The notes below the pieces were generated by a model, which had not been told where the DNA came from, did no database searches, and saw only the letters and a list, made by a program, of their open reading frames with translations. A DNA stretch of 64,000 bases from Kingella oralis (GTDB lineage: Bacteria; Pseudomonadota; Gammaproteobacteria; Burkholderiales; Neisseriaceae), in NCBI RefSeq assembly GCF_014054985.1, contig NZ_CP059569.1, forward strand, positions 2,046,001 to 2,110,000, given 5' to 3'. This document shows positions 7,181-14,755 of this stretch, piece by piece. Each line of letters opens with the position of its first letter. The stretch's first letter is position 1. The position numbers and the translations under genes were made by a program.

Positions 7181-8020
7181 TTACGGATACCGATAAAACG
7201 CCTCCGCCCCCAACGGCTCGCGCCCCAGCAGCCGCGCAAAATCCCCCGTATCCGCCACTGAGCCTTGCGCCAGCAATTTCAGGCTGCCTGACGACAAAAA
7301 GCCATTGCTCAACACATTCGTCAACGGCAACACAGGGCGCAGCAACCCCATCGGCAACGCCCACACCGCAGGCGCAGCACGATGATGCAGCGTTTGCCGC
7401 AAAATCGCCAAATAACCCGCCAGCGTGGTTTTCAGGCTGCCTGCCATATTCACCACCGCGCCATGCGGCAACGGCTGCTCCGCCATATTCGCCAACGCCT
7501 GCGCCACATCGTCCGCGTGCACAGGCTGCAACGCAAACCGCCCGCCCGCAGGCAACACCAGCACCGGCAATCGCGCCAGCTTAATAAACAGCTCGCAACT
7601 CGCCCCGCCGCACCCAAACACCACGCTCGGACGCGCCATGTTCACCCGCAAACCGCTGGCACACACCGCCGCATCACCACGCCCCTTGCTGCCCACAAAC
7701 GCCACCTCATGCGCCGCGTCCGCGCCCAATGCCGACAACTGCACCCACGTTTGCACGCCCGCCGCCCGCGCCAAATGCGCCAACTGCTGCGGCGCGTGAT
7801 GATGCACCCGCTCCAACACATCGGCATGGCGGCTCATCACGCCAACGCAGTTCACCACGCAATCTTGCCCGTGCAACAAGCGTTGCGCCGCGTCCAAATC
7901 CAGCCGCATCAAGTCCAATTCCGCGTGCGATGGCGTGGTTACGTTGTGCTGCCGTTCGCGCAAGATTTTGGCTACGCGGCTGCCGATAAAGCCGCTGCCG
8001 CCGAGGATAAGAATGTTCAT
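7181..8020 (-). CDS. NAD(P)-binding SDR/epimerase-like protein
   Basis: 279 residues from MNILILGGSGFIGSRVA, with the Rossmann GGSGFIG motif, then an acidic end of strand 2, CVNCVGV and an atypical SDR body (complex I NDUFA9-like, extended SDR without a clear YxxxK). The upstream frame extension reads through DUS and is excluded. Relatives act as membrane-associated NAD(P)H-binding proteins or epimerases; the substrate is unknown. Three DUS-like cores fall inside or just after the gene. Confidence 0.75.
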   Translation of the reverse strand: MNILILGGSGFIGSRVAKILRERQHNVTTPSHAELDLMRLDLDAAQRLLHGQDCVVNCVGVMSRHADVLERVHHHAPQQLAHLARAAGVQTWVQLSALGADAAHEVAFVGSKGRGDAAVCASGLRVNMARPSVVFGCGGASCELFIKLARLPVLVLPAGGRFALQPVHADDVAQALANMAEQPLPHGAVVNMAGSLKTTLAGYLAILRQTLHHRAAPAVWALPMGLLRPVLPLTNVLSNGFLSSGSLKLLAQGSVADTGDFARLLGREPLGAEAFYRYP

Positions 8021-8141
8021 TTTGCATCGTTCCTTATTGTTGCTGATTGGATTGTTGGGTTGGGGCGGTTTTTGCGAACGCCAAAGGCAGCCTGAAAACC
8101 TTTGCACAAGCCCCAAGGCAGTCTGAAACACAACAACTGCC

Positions 8142-8244
8142 GTCATTCCCGCGTAGGCGGGAATCTTGTTTTACGTTTAGAAAATTTTGTAAAAACAATT
8201 TATTATGAAAATTTAGCCAAGATTCCCGCCTGCGCGGGAATGAC
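8142..8244. repeat. dRS3-flanked intergenic mosaic element
   Basis: Two dRS3 units (ATTCCC-N8-GGGAAT at 8145-8164 and 8222-8241) face each other as a 27-base inverted repeat around an AT-rich core of about 50 bases. dRS3 units are known from Neisseria intergenic mosaic elements. A third unit is at 55068-55087. Confidence 0.85.
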
Positions 8245-8338
8245 GTTGCTTGGGGGTTGGGCATTTGACAAAGATTTCAGGCTAAGGCGTTGCTCAACCC
8301 CAAAGGCAGCCTGAAACCTCATTCGGCAAAGCCACTCC

Positions 8339-8470
8339 CTACTTCAACTCACCCTTTTCAGGCTGCCTTGGCAACGCAAATGTGCCCATAATCAAGCCAC
8401 CGACTGCGCCGCCGCAGAGCAGATATTTGATGACCAGTTTGTCGGTGGGATAGTTGGGGTGGACGGTCAT
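8339..8470 (-). CDS. Small membrane-associated protein
   Basis: 43 residues, with one hydrophobic segment (YLLCGGAVGGLIMGTFAL) and a DUS-encoded tail RQPEKGE. A ribosome site AGGA lies 8 bases before the ATG. It starts 10 bases after the stop of the exported-protein gene at 8481 and is probably cotranscribed with it. Function unknown. Confidence 0.45.
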   Translation of the reverse strand: MTVHPNYPTDKLVIKYLLCGGAVGGLIMGTFALPRQPEKGELK

Positions 8471-8480
8471 GGTGGTAATC

Positions 8481-8915
8481 CTAGAAAAAGCGTTGTTGGA
8501 TGGAGGTGAGCGTGAAGCCGTGATGGTCGGCGTTTTGGCAGGTGATGCTGTGTGCTTGGGCGGTGCATCGCCAGTTTTTTCTGCGCTGGGTTTTGCCGTT
8601 TGCCAGCGGGGTTGTGCCGAGGGAGTGGAGCGTGTCGTCCACGCAAAAGGCGCGGGCTTCGCCATAGTCGTCTAATGCGAAGCGGTAGCCCCAATCGCGT
8701 TTTTGGCAGGCTTCGGGGCGGGCGGTGCGCGGCTGAATGTTGTCGGTACGTTGGTAGATTTCGCAGACGACGCCGCTGCTGTATTGCGAATAACCGCCGC
8801 ATTGGATATTGCCGTTGTCGCTGCTGAACCAGATGTCGGGGTGGATTACAAGGGCGTGCGCGGGGGCGAGTGTGATGCTGAGTAGGATTGCGGCGAGGGG
8901 TGCGGTGGGTTTCAT
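8481..8915 (-). CDS. Exported DUF6636-like protein
   Basis: 144 residues with a signal peptide ending near APAHA. The mature part has SSDNGNIQCGG, VVCEIYQRTD, an RPEACQ-x-x-WGYRF segment, CVDDTLHSLGTTPL and a final CQNADHHGFTLTSIQQRFF. This order of paired cysteines and the closing N-x-x-HGF matches DUF6636-type periplasmic proteins. Function unknown; six cysteines in the mature part suggest disulfides. Confidence 0.7.
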   Translation of the reverse strand: MKPTAPLAAILLSITLAPAHALVIHPDIWFSSDNGNIQCGGYSQYSSGVVCEIYQRTDNIQPRTARPEACQKRDWGYRFALDDYGEARAFCVDDTLHSLGTTPLANGKTQRRKNWRCTAQAHSITCQNADHHGFTLTSIQQRFF

Positions 8916-9000
8916 TGTTGTGCCTTTGGGGTGGGGATTTTGTGGGTTTCAGGCTGCCTTTGGGTTGATTGAAGGCAGCCTGAAAACCTTTTGCAAAACC

Positions 9001-9098
9001 GACAACCGATGGAGCATTGTCGGCTCGCCGACATCTTGGCAAAGCAGTCATACTCTGTTTAATCAGCCATTTGGCGGTAATCCGCCGCCGTTCCATTT
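9001..9098. repeat. Degenerate intergenic repeat related to 54775-54856
   Basis: It contains a stem GTCGGCTCGCCGAC, then TTGGCAAA, TTTAATCAGC and a right end CGTTCCATTTTA, all shared with the 54775-54856 element. Its left arm is lost. A Correia-like element abuts its right end. Confidence 0.6.
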
Positions 9099-9204
9099 TA
9101 TAGTCGCTCCAATTAAGCCTTATACAGCGTTGGCTCGTCTTGCTGTACTACTTGTACTATCTGCGACTCGCCGCCTTGTATAAGACTTAATTGGAACGAC
9201 TATA
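9099..9204. mobile_element. Correia-like MITE (106 bp)
   Basis: The ends form a 27-base terminal inverted repeat beginning TATAGTCG(C/T)TCCAATTAAG with two mismatches. The interior has TGCTGTACTACTTGTACTATCTGCG-like text split over two parts (GTACTACTTGTACTATCTG and CTCGCCGCCTTGTATAAG) that matches the core of Neisseria Correia repeat enclosed elements. The length equals the short Correia class. The terminal sequence differs from the Neisseria TATAGTGGATTAA form. No coding capacity. Confidence 0.8.
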
Positions 9205-9248
9205 GATTTCAGGCTGCCTTTGATTGATTTAGGGCAGCCTGAAAACGT

Positions 9249-9641
9249 TTATTTCTGCGCACTCGGGCATTCGGCATCGTGGCAATAGTGCGTGGTGGTT
9301 TGCAGCGTGCCGTCTGCGGCGTAGCTTTGGGCTGCGCCGTGTTTTTCACCGTTTTGGTAGGCGGTGCTGGTTTTCAGGCTGCCGTTGGAATAATAGGTTT
9401 TGCTGATGCCTTGTTCGCGCCCTTGGGCATCGTGTTGGCTTTCGCTGGCGAGATTGCCTGAATTGAGCCAATAGCGGCGGCAGGTTTGCCCGCCGTCGGG
9501 GCGGGGGCTGCATTGGGCGGAGGAGGCTTTGTCTATGGGTGGGTTGTCTATGCTGGTGTCCACGCAGGATATGGGGCGCGGCTCGGCAAGCGCGGGGCTG
9601 GCGATGAGGGCAAGCGTGGCGATTAGGGCTAGGGGTTTCAT
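9249..9641 (-). CDS. Exported MORN/YwqK-like repeat protein
   Basis: 130 residues starting at MKPLALIATLALIASPALA, a signal peptide. The mature part has three short repeats of the type YWLNSGNLASES, YYSNGSLKTSTAY and SYAADGTLQTTTHY, which is the MORN_2/YwqK pattern, plus cysteines near both ends. The second repeat is written by a DUS (GSLKT). Role unknown; such proteins are common in Neisseriaceae accessory regions. Confidence 0.7.
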   Translation of the reverse strand: MKPLALIATLALIASPALAEPRPISCVDTSIDNPPIDKASSAQCSPRPDGGQTCRRYWLNSGNLASESQHDAQGREQGISKTYYSNGSLKTSTAYQNGEKHGAAQSYAADGTLQTTTHYCHDAECPSAQK

Positions 9642-9711
9642 GGGGGTTCTCGGAAAATGGGCGGAATGGGGCGTGTGGCGCAAGGCGATTGCTGCGCCAC
9701 ACGGTTACGCG

Positions 9712-9900
9712 CTATTTGCTAGCGGGTGCGCTGGCTTCTGGCGCGGGGGTGGCTTTGCTGGGGTGCGTCCATTGTTGCGCGGCGGGGGCGGCGGTGGTGG
9801 ATTGCTCGGGCTGCGGATAGAAGCGTTTGGGGGGCTGGTGGCAGGCGAGCGCGTCGGTGCTGGCTAGGGCAAGCGCGGTGAGTAGGATGGATTTTTTCAT
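9712..9900 (-). CDS. Small exported proline/alanine-rich protein
   Basis: 62 residues with a signal peptide (MKKSILLTALALASTDALA) and a short, low-complexity mature part ending APEASAPASK. A GGAG ribosome site precedes the ATG. One cysteine right after the cleavage site (LACHQ) could make it a lipoprotein. Function unknown. Confidence 0.55.
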   Translation of the reverse strand: MKKSILLTALALASTDALACHQPPKRFYPQPEQSTTAAPAAQQWTHPSKATPAPEASAPASK

Positions 9901-10394
9901 GTTAGGTCTCCTTGTGGGATTGGTTACAAGACAGCCTGAAAACGCGGGGGCAAGCTACGGGATACGTTCCCAACACGCCCTTTGGCTTGTTGGCAAACCA
10001 TTGCGCTGGCAAAGCAAAACGCTTGTGCTTCGCTAATCCCTTTTTCGGGCTGCCTTATGCGATTGGCTTACAAGGCAGCCTGAAACGCGGGCGCGGCAGC
10101 TTGAGCTACGGGATACGTTCCCCGCGCCTCGGGCGTGTTGGCATTCAACTTTTGCTGCAGATTTTGCGTCAGAAGGCGGTAGATGCAAGGCAAAAATACG
10201 AGCCTATGCCATTCATAGGCGAGTGTTTTTAACGCGGCAGATGCCGTCTTATGGCGCAAAAGCCGCCAAAATGTTGATTGCCAACACGCCCTTTGGCTTG
10301 CTTGCAAGCCGTGCGCTGGCAAAACCAAACCTTGCGCTTCGCCAAACGCCTTTTTCAGGCTGCCTAAATTGTAATCCAAGCGCAATTAGCCTTG
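9901..10394. repeat. Gene-free region with a duplicated repeat
   Basis: Two copies of a roughly 90-base unit lie at about 9965-10055 and 10278-10366 (AACACGCCCTTTGGCTTG, then GCGCTGGCAAA, CTTCGC and CCTTTTTC-GGCTGCCT). A second shared piece, GCTACGGGATACGTTCC, is at about 9953 and 10104. The middle has a Neisseria-like intergenic stretch with GCCTATGCCATTCATAGGC as a small hairpin. No gene is supported. Confidence 0.7.
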
Positions 10395-10877
10395 TTAAAT
10401 CGGTTTCATTACCATTAAAAAATAAATCACCACGGTGGCGCAAAACGCGGGGTAGCCGAGCAGCTCCCAGCAAAGCTGGCAACGCCGATAACGCGCGGGC
10501 AGGCGTGTTTCCCCCGCCGCCCAAGCCGCTGCCGACAACCGCGCCATTTGAATTTGCAGCCACACCACGGGCAGCCAACACGCGCCCGCCAGCGCGTACA
10601 ACACCAGCGTCCACTTCACCCACAGCCAAGCCCCGCTCCACGACAGCGGCATGCCCATTTGATGCAGCAGCCACAAGCCCGACAGCGGCTGAAAAATCAC
10701 CGCAGGCGTGGTAAACCACCAATCCGCCTTCATCACCCACCGCCCCACCACCGCTTGCGCCGCCACCGAGCCCGAGCGGTTTGCCCAGAACAAATAAAAC
10801 GCTGTACCAAAGCCCGTGCCTACCATCAACGTTGCCGACAAAATATGCAAGGTTTTCACAATTAAATACGCATTCAT
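10395..10877 (-). CDS. DUF2269-type integral membrane protein
   Basis: 160 residues with four hydrophobic helices. The start MNAYLIVKTLHILSATLMVGTGFG has the conserved K-x-x-H near the first helix seen in DUF2269 proteins. The start codon overlaps the stop of the upstream DoxX-like gene by four bases (ATGA), so they are translationally coupled. Role unknown; DUF2269 genes often sit beside DoxX-like and SDR genes. Confidence 0.75.
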   Translation of the reverse strand: MNAYLIVKTLHILSATLMVGTGFGTAFYLFWANRSGSVAAQAVVGRWVMKADWWFTTPAVIFQPLSGLWLLHQMGMPLSWSGAWLWVKWTLVLYALAGACWLPVVWLQIQMARLSAAAWAAGETRLPARYRRCQLCWELLGYPAFCATVVIYFLMVMKPI

Positions 10878-11248
10878 GGCTGCGCCCTCCTGTTTGCATC
10901 ACACAAATAAATCAATACTGCCAAAATCGGCACATTTTTCACCAACGGCGCAAACGGGTGCGCCCACATTTCAGGCAGCCTGAAAGCAATAATCACGCTA
11001 TACCCCAGCACCACCGCCGCCTGCGCCGCCCAAAACCACGCGCAATCACGCAAACGCGTGCAACAGCCCAGTCCAAAAAACACGTCCAACGCGCAAGATA
11101 GCGCGAACATGGGCAAACAATAGGCAGCCTGAAAACCAACCCGCGCCAGCAAATCCAACGACTGCGGCAGCACAAACAACGCAGGTTGAATCCCGCTCCA
11201 CAGCCACAAAAACGCCATGCTGTACACCAAACAATCAAGCCGTTTCAT
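10874..11248 (-). CDS. DoxX-like membrane protein
   Basis: 124 residues from MKRLDCLVYSMAFLWLWSGI, four hydrophobic segments, with the pattern of the DoxX-like family (helix 1 W-S-G followed by LLARVGF). DUS-encoded text (FQAA, FRLPE) falls in loops. It overlaps the gene upstream by 14 bases and the one downstream by four, so it is the middle of a coupled trio. Likely inner-membrane; redox or small-molecule role by family analogy only. Confidence 0.7.
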   Translation of the reverse strand: MKRLDCLVYSMAFLWLWSGIQPALFVLPQSLDLLARVGFQAAYCLPMFALSCALDVFFGLGCCTRLRDCAWFWAAQAAVVLGYSVIIAFRLPEMWAHPFAPLVKNVPILAVLIYLCDANRRAQP

Positions 11249-11633
11249 CGCGCCCCTCCTCCGCAGCGGGCGCAACCAGCGGCGCAGGCAAAAAACACCA
11301 CGCCGCAATCATCGCCGCCGCCCCGCCCCACAACGCCACCCAAACCAGCCAATCCGATTGCGCCACCGATTTATCCAGCCACAGCGTCGCCCCCACCGCC
11401 ACCGCTGTACACAAACCCACCGCGTGCAGCCGCCCCCAGCGCGTGCCGCGCGTGCGCCATACCGCCAGCCAAATGCCACACGCCAGCGCAGGCAACCAAC
11501 CATACAGCAGGCTCGCCAACACCACAGGCAGCATCAACACGCCCAGCGGCAGCCCCACGCCGAAGCCGAATAGAACGGGGGCAAGTAAGGTGTACAGCGC
11601 GATAACGCGGGCGGCGGGATAGGGAGCGTTCAT
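11235..11633 (-). CDS. Integral membrane protein of unknown function
   Basis: 132 residues, four predicted helices and a charged C-terminus (AAEEGRDETA). First gene of the trio with the DoxX-like and DUF2269-type genes. A DUS-containing spacer of about 110 bases separates it from the membrane gene at 11743. Confidence 0.65.
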   Translation of the reverse strand: MNAPYPAARVIALYTLLAPVLFGFGVGLPLGVLMLPVVLASLLYGWLPALACGIWLAVWRTRGTRWGRLHAVGLCTAVAVGATLWLDKSVAQSDWLVWVALWGGAAAMIAAWCFLPAPLVAPAAEEGRDETA

Positions 11634-11742
11634 TTGTTTTGTTCCTAAATTTCTGTTAAAAGTGAAATAAATGGGGAAAAATTTTTGAGAGATTGGATTT
11701 CAGGCTGCCTTATCCTGCTTTTGAAGGCAGCCTGAAACGGCA

Positions 11743-12204
11743 TTATTCTGCCTTGGGCAACACCAACGCCGCCAAAATCGCCGCTGCCAACGCACCCACA
11801 AAACCAAATAAAATCACCACGTCATCAGATGTCCACAGCAACGTAAACAGCACGCTTGCCACGCTGCCCACCAGCGCCGCCAAACCCGCGCTTTTCCACG
11901 AGCGCGTGCAACGCCGCCAGGCCAAGATTAAACCGCACAGCGTGGCAGGCAAGCAGCCGATTGCAGAGCCACCAACTATAAAGGCAATCATTATAAATAG
12001 CGGCATATCAAAATGTCCTCGCAACGCATCCACAACCATAGCGAACACAATAATCAGCAGCCCGCCCAGTCCACCGCCTAACAGCGTAAACACGCCAATC
12101 GCCTGCCCATTCGGATATTCAGGCTGCCTTTTCGCCAAATGGCGATACCCAATAATCGCCAGCGCAATCGCCAACAGCGGCAGCATAATGCCCCATTCAT
12201 TCAT
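11743..12204 (-). CDS. Integral membrane protein of unknown function
   Basis: 153 residues with about five hydrophobic segments and a glycine-rich stretch LLGGGLGGLL. An AGGAG site overlaps the stop region of the regulator gene, nine bases upstream, so the two form an operon. A DUS hairpin (about 11698-11735) follows it. It is not recognisable beyond membrane topology. Confidence 0.65.
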   Translation of the reverse strand: MNEWGIMLPLLAIALAIIGYRHLAKRQPEYPNGQAIGVFTLLGGGLGGLLIIVFAMVVDALRGHFDMPLFIMIAFIVGGSAIGCLPATLCGLILAWRRCTRSWKSAGLAALVGSVASVLFTLLWTSDDVVILFGFVGALAAAILAALVLPKAE

Positions 12205-12213
12205 GCCCCGCTC

Positions 12214-12732
12214 CTAACGCAAAAATTTCTGAATACTCGCACCCAGCTTCAACACGCGCGCCAGCGTGGTGGTGGACAGCTTCAACATCTCGTTCGCCCA
12301 ACTGGTGAGTGTGCCGATGAAATCGCGCGTTTCGGTGATGCGGCGGCGCACGGCTTCGTTTTCCTGCGCAAATTCGGGGCTGTTTGCCAGCTCGTTCAAA
12401 AACGCCAAAGTCGGCTCAATTTCGCGGCGCTGGCGTTGCTCCACAATGGTGCGAAACAGTGTCCACACATCGTCGGATGTGGCGAAATAATCGCGCCTGT
12501 CGCCCAAAATATGGGTAACACTCACCAGTTGCAGCGACTGCAACTCTTTAATGCTGTTGGAAACATTCGAGCGCGCCACGTTTAGCGTTTCGCAAATTTC
12601 GTCGGCATTCATCGGCTTACCCAAAATGTAAAGCAGCGCGTGAATCTGCGCGACGGTGCGGTTCACGCCCCATTTGGTGCCCATTTCGCCCCAGTGCAAA
12701 ATAAATCTTTCGGTTACGGGATTGAGTTTCAT
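12214..12732 (-). CDS. GbsR/MarR-family transcriptional regulator
   Basis: 172 residues from MKLNPVTERFILHWGEMG. The winged helix lies at about residues 25-90: VAQIHALLYILGKPMNADEI, then the recognition helix in ARSNVSNSIKEL and a wing GDRRDYFAT. The C-terminal helices would dimerise. GbsR-type proteins repress osmoprotectant uptake genes in Bacillus; the target here is probably its own operon with the downstream membrane genes (inference from spacing). Confidence 0.8.
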   Translation of the reverse strand: MKLNPVTERFILHWGEMGTKWGVNRTVAQIHALLYILGKPMNADEICETLNVARSNVSNSIKELQSLQLVSVTHILGDRRDYFATSDDVWTLFRTIVEQRQRREIEPTLAFLNELANSPEFAQENEAVRRRITETRDFIGTLTSWANEMLKLSTTTLARVLKLGASIQKFLR

Positions 12733-12822
12733 GTTTGGCTTTCGCTTGCGCGGGTTGGCAAAATTTCGCACAGGTTAAATATTTTTTAAATTTCTGTCAA
12801 TACAGAAATTAAAGATTTTAAA

Positions 12823-12862
12823 AGCAGCCTGAAACGGCTGGATGCGTTTTCAGGCTGCCTCA
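12823..12862 (-). terminator. DUS-pair hairpin after the NmrA-like gene
   Basis: GCAGCCTGAAACG and CGTTTTCAGGCTGC form a stem just behind the stop at 12865, ending the minus-strand unit. Confidence 0.6.
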
Positions 12863-12864
12863 AA

Positions 12865-13518
12865 TCAGTTCGCCACGGTAAAGCGTTGGAACAGATGCGC
12901 TTTTTGTTCTACATCATCGGCAATCGCTGCCGCCAAATCGGGCACGGTAATATCAGCAGGCGAGCCATCGGCGTTAAGCAGCGCATCATCTTGCCCGATG
13001 CGATACGCGCCTTTTTTGTCAAAGCTCACGGGCGCAACGGCAAACATCACGGCAGGCGACAAAAACGCCCAGTTGATGTCGCGGCGCGGGCGCAAATCGT
13101 TGAGCAACACGCGCAAAGCGTTGGCGGCGGGGTAAACATCTGCGGGGAAATCGGGCGTGTCCACCAGTTGCACATTGGGCGCAACATTCAGGCTGCCTGC
13201 GCCGCCGACAATCAAGTAATACGGCAGATTGGCGGTTTTGAATGCGGCAAGCAAGTTGTCGTAGCCCGTTTTCACGTCTTGCGCCAAATTGGGGTTGTCC
13301 CAGCCCGCGTTAAACGCGCTCACCACCGCATCAAAGCCCGCCAGTTTACTGGCAAAATCGGGCGCGTTCACATCCGCTGCCACGGCGGTTACATTCGGGT
13401 GCTGCGCCACTTTGGCGACATTACGGGCAAACGCGGTTACTTGATGCCCACGCGCGGCGAATTCCAACACGGTGGCATTGCCCACCAAACCTGTTGCGCC
13501 GATTACTGCAATTTTCAT
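12865..13518 (-). CDS. NAD(P)-dependent NmrA/YwnB-like oxidoreductase
   Basis: 217 residues. GATGLVG near residue 8 binds the dinucleotide; ARNVAKV follows strand 2; FDAVVSAFN and YLIVGGAGS mark later strands. This is the atypical SDR class that includes YwnB and quinone or flavin reductases. Two ATGs are adjacent (13519-13521 and 13516-13518); the second has the better spacing (six bases) from AGGAG. It follows the SnoaL-like lipoprotein gene, and both lie opposite the HxlR regulator. Confidence 0.8.
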   Translation of the reverse strand: MKIAVIGATGLVGNATVLEFAARGHQVTAFARNVAKVAQHPNVTAVAADVNAPDFASKLAGFDAVVSAFNAGWDNPNLAQDVKTGYDNLLAAFKTANLPYYLIVGGAGSLNVAPNVQLVDTPDFPADVYPAANALRVLLNDLRPRRDINWAFLSPAVMFAVAPVSFDKKGAYRIGQDDALLNADGSPADITVPDLAAAIADDVEQKAHLFQRFTVAN

Positions 13519-13580
13519 CATAAACTCCTTGTGTTACGGTTAAAAAATCGTTTTCAGGCTGCCTTTATGCGCCTCAAATA

Positions 13581-14075
13581 TCAAAACATACTTCTGCCGC
13601 TGGCGGTTTTCTCTTTGGGCACGGGCTGAATCACGTCCCAATGCTCCACGATTTTGCCGTCGTTATCAGAGCGGAAAATATCCACCACCGCTTCGCCTGC
13701 ATCATCGGGCGATAGCTGGCTGTGAACGTGCAGCGCCACCAAATCGCCATCGGCAATCACCCGTTTTACGCTGGCGCGCGACTGCGGGTTTTGTTTTAAA
13801 AACGGCGCAAACGCATCGATAAACGCCTGCCCGCCGTCTGCCACCATCGGGTTGTGCTGCAAATATTCCTTGCCCACATATTGGCGCACGGCGCGCTGCA
13901 AATCGTGTTGGTTAAACGCCAATTCATAAAACGCCAGCGCGTTGGCTTTGTTGCGCTCTGCGGCGGATTGGGGTTGCGTCTGCGCGGGCGCGGTTTGCGG
14001 CGCGCGGGGTGAAACGGGCGAGCAAGCGGTTAAAGCCAAGCCTAATGCGGCTGCGGCGAGCAGGGTGTTGTTCAT
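13581..14075 (-). CDS. SnoaL-like (NTF2 fold) lipoprotein
   Basis: 164 residues from MNNTLLAAAALGLALTAC, a lipoprotein signal with Cys18. After a Pro/Gln-rich linker comes a SnoaL-like cone: NKANALAFYELAFNQHDLQ, VGKEYLQHNP, GGQAFIDAF, VHSQL and KIVEHWDVIQPVP. Proteins of this type include polyketide cyclase relatives; this copy would act at the membrane surface. It faces the HxlR regulator across a short divergent promoter region. Confidence 0.8.
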   Translation of the reverse strand: MNNTLLAAAALGLALTACSPVSPRAPQTAPAQTQPQSAAERNKANALAFYELAFNQHDLQRAVRQYVGKEYLQHNPMVADGGQAFIDAFAPFLKQNPQSRASVKRVIADGDLVALHVHSQLSPDDAGEAVVDIFRSDNDGKIVEHWDVIQPVPKEKTASGRSMF

Positions 14076-14195
14076 GGGAACTCCTTGTTGATTTTCAGGC
14101 TGCCTTTTGTTCGGCACGGGCAGCCTGAAAAGATTAAATAAAAGCGGTTTGCGTTGACCGAATGCCGCGCAGTATAATGGCATTACTTATTTTTA

Positions 14196-14207
14196 GTAAG
14201 TACTTAC
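14196..14207. promoter_or_regulatory. Palindromic operator candidate, HxlR divergon
   Basis: GTAAGTACTTAC is a perfect 12-base palindrome between the divergent SnoaL-like and HxlR genes; a further GTAAG half follows at 14214. HxlR regulators typically bind such palindromes in the divergent spacer. A TATAAT lies at 14173-14178. Confidence 0.55.
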
Positions 14208-14259
14208 ACTTTTGTAAGCATGGATTTTTTTGAAAACAGATTGTTTCGCAAGGATTTTT

Positions 14260-14604
14260 ATGGAAAAAGGCAATGTTTTGGCCAGCGCCTGCCCCTCGCG
14301 CGAGATTTTGCGCCGTTTAACCAGCCGCTGGGGCTTGCTGGTGCTGGTGGTGCTGCGCGGCGGCACACATCGGTTTAGCGAACTGCGCCGCGCCATTGAC
14401 GGCGTAAGCGAGCGGATGCTCACGCAAACCTTACAGCAGTTGGAACAAGATGGGATGCTGGTGCGCCAGTCGTTCCAAACCGTGCCGCCGCACGTTGAAT
14501 ACACGCTCACGGCGTTGGGCGAGGCGGCGGCGGAGAAAGTGGACGCGCTGGTGAACTGGTTGCAGGACAATCTAGACGACATCATGCGGCATCAGGCAGC
14601 CTGA
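14260..14604 (+). CDS. HxlR-family transcriptional regulator
   Basis: 114 residues from MEKGNVLASACPSREILRRL; AAGGA lies five bases before this ATG, so I prefer it to the upstream one at 14230. Winged helix: RWGLLVLVVLRGGTHRFSEL, VSERMLTQTLQQLEQDGM and the wing VPPHVEYTLT. The cysteine in the N-terminal ACPS motif is the redox or electrophile sensor residue in several HxlR proteins (HypR, QorR type). It probably controls the divergent NmrA-like and SnoaL-like genes. Confidence 0.9.
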   Translation: MEKGNVLASACPSREILRRLTSRWGLLVLVVLRGGTHRFSELRRAIDGVSERMLTQTLQQLEQDGMLVRQSFQTVPPHVEYTLTALGEAAAEKVDALVNWLQDNLDDIMRHQAA

Positions 14605-14653
14605 AACCGAACACGGCAGCGCCGCCATGCCCGCTCTCCCGTGCCGCAGCCCA

Positions 14654-14696
14654 CGCGTTTCAGGCTGCCTTTAAGCATCGCAAAGGCAGCCTGAAA
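14654..14696 (+). terminator. DUS-pair hairpin after the HxlR gene
   Basis: GTTTCAGGCTGCCTTT and AAAGGCAGCCTGAAAAC form an inverted pair between the HxlR gene and the AAA+ gene. Confidence 0.6.
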
Positions 14697-14709
14697 ACCC
14701 CAAACTCGC

Positions 14710-14715
14710 TATAAT
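14710..14715 (+). promoter_or_regulatory. -10 element of the twin-AAA+ gene
   Basis: TATAAT followed by CCGCCCC. The same pairing of a -10 box with a C-rich start region occurs before secA, obg and yhhQ. No good -35 is seen. Confidence 0.5.
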
Positions 14716-14755
14716 CCGCCCCTTTCCCCATCAACCCCCAATCCGTCATCCCAAT

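Noticed and set aside
7382..8095. 237-codon plus-strand frame
   Set aside because: Antisense to the SDR gene; basic low-complexity text.
12886..13629. 247-codon plus-strand frame
   Set aside because: Antisense to the NmrA-like gene; no ribosome site and low-complexity composition.
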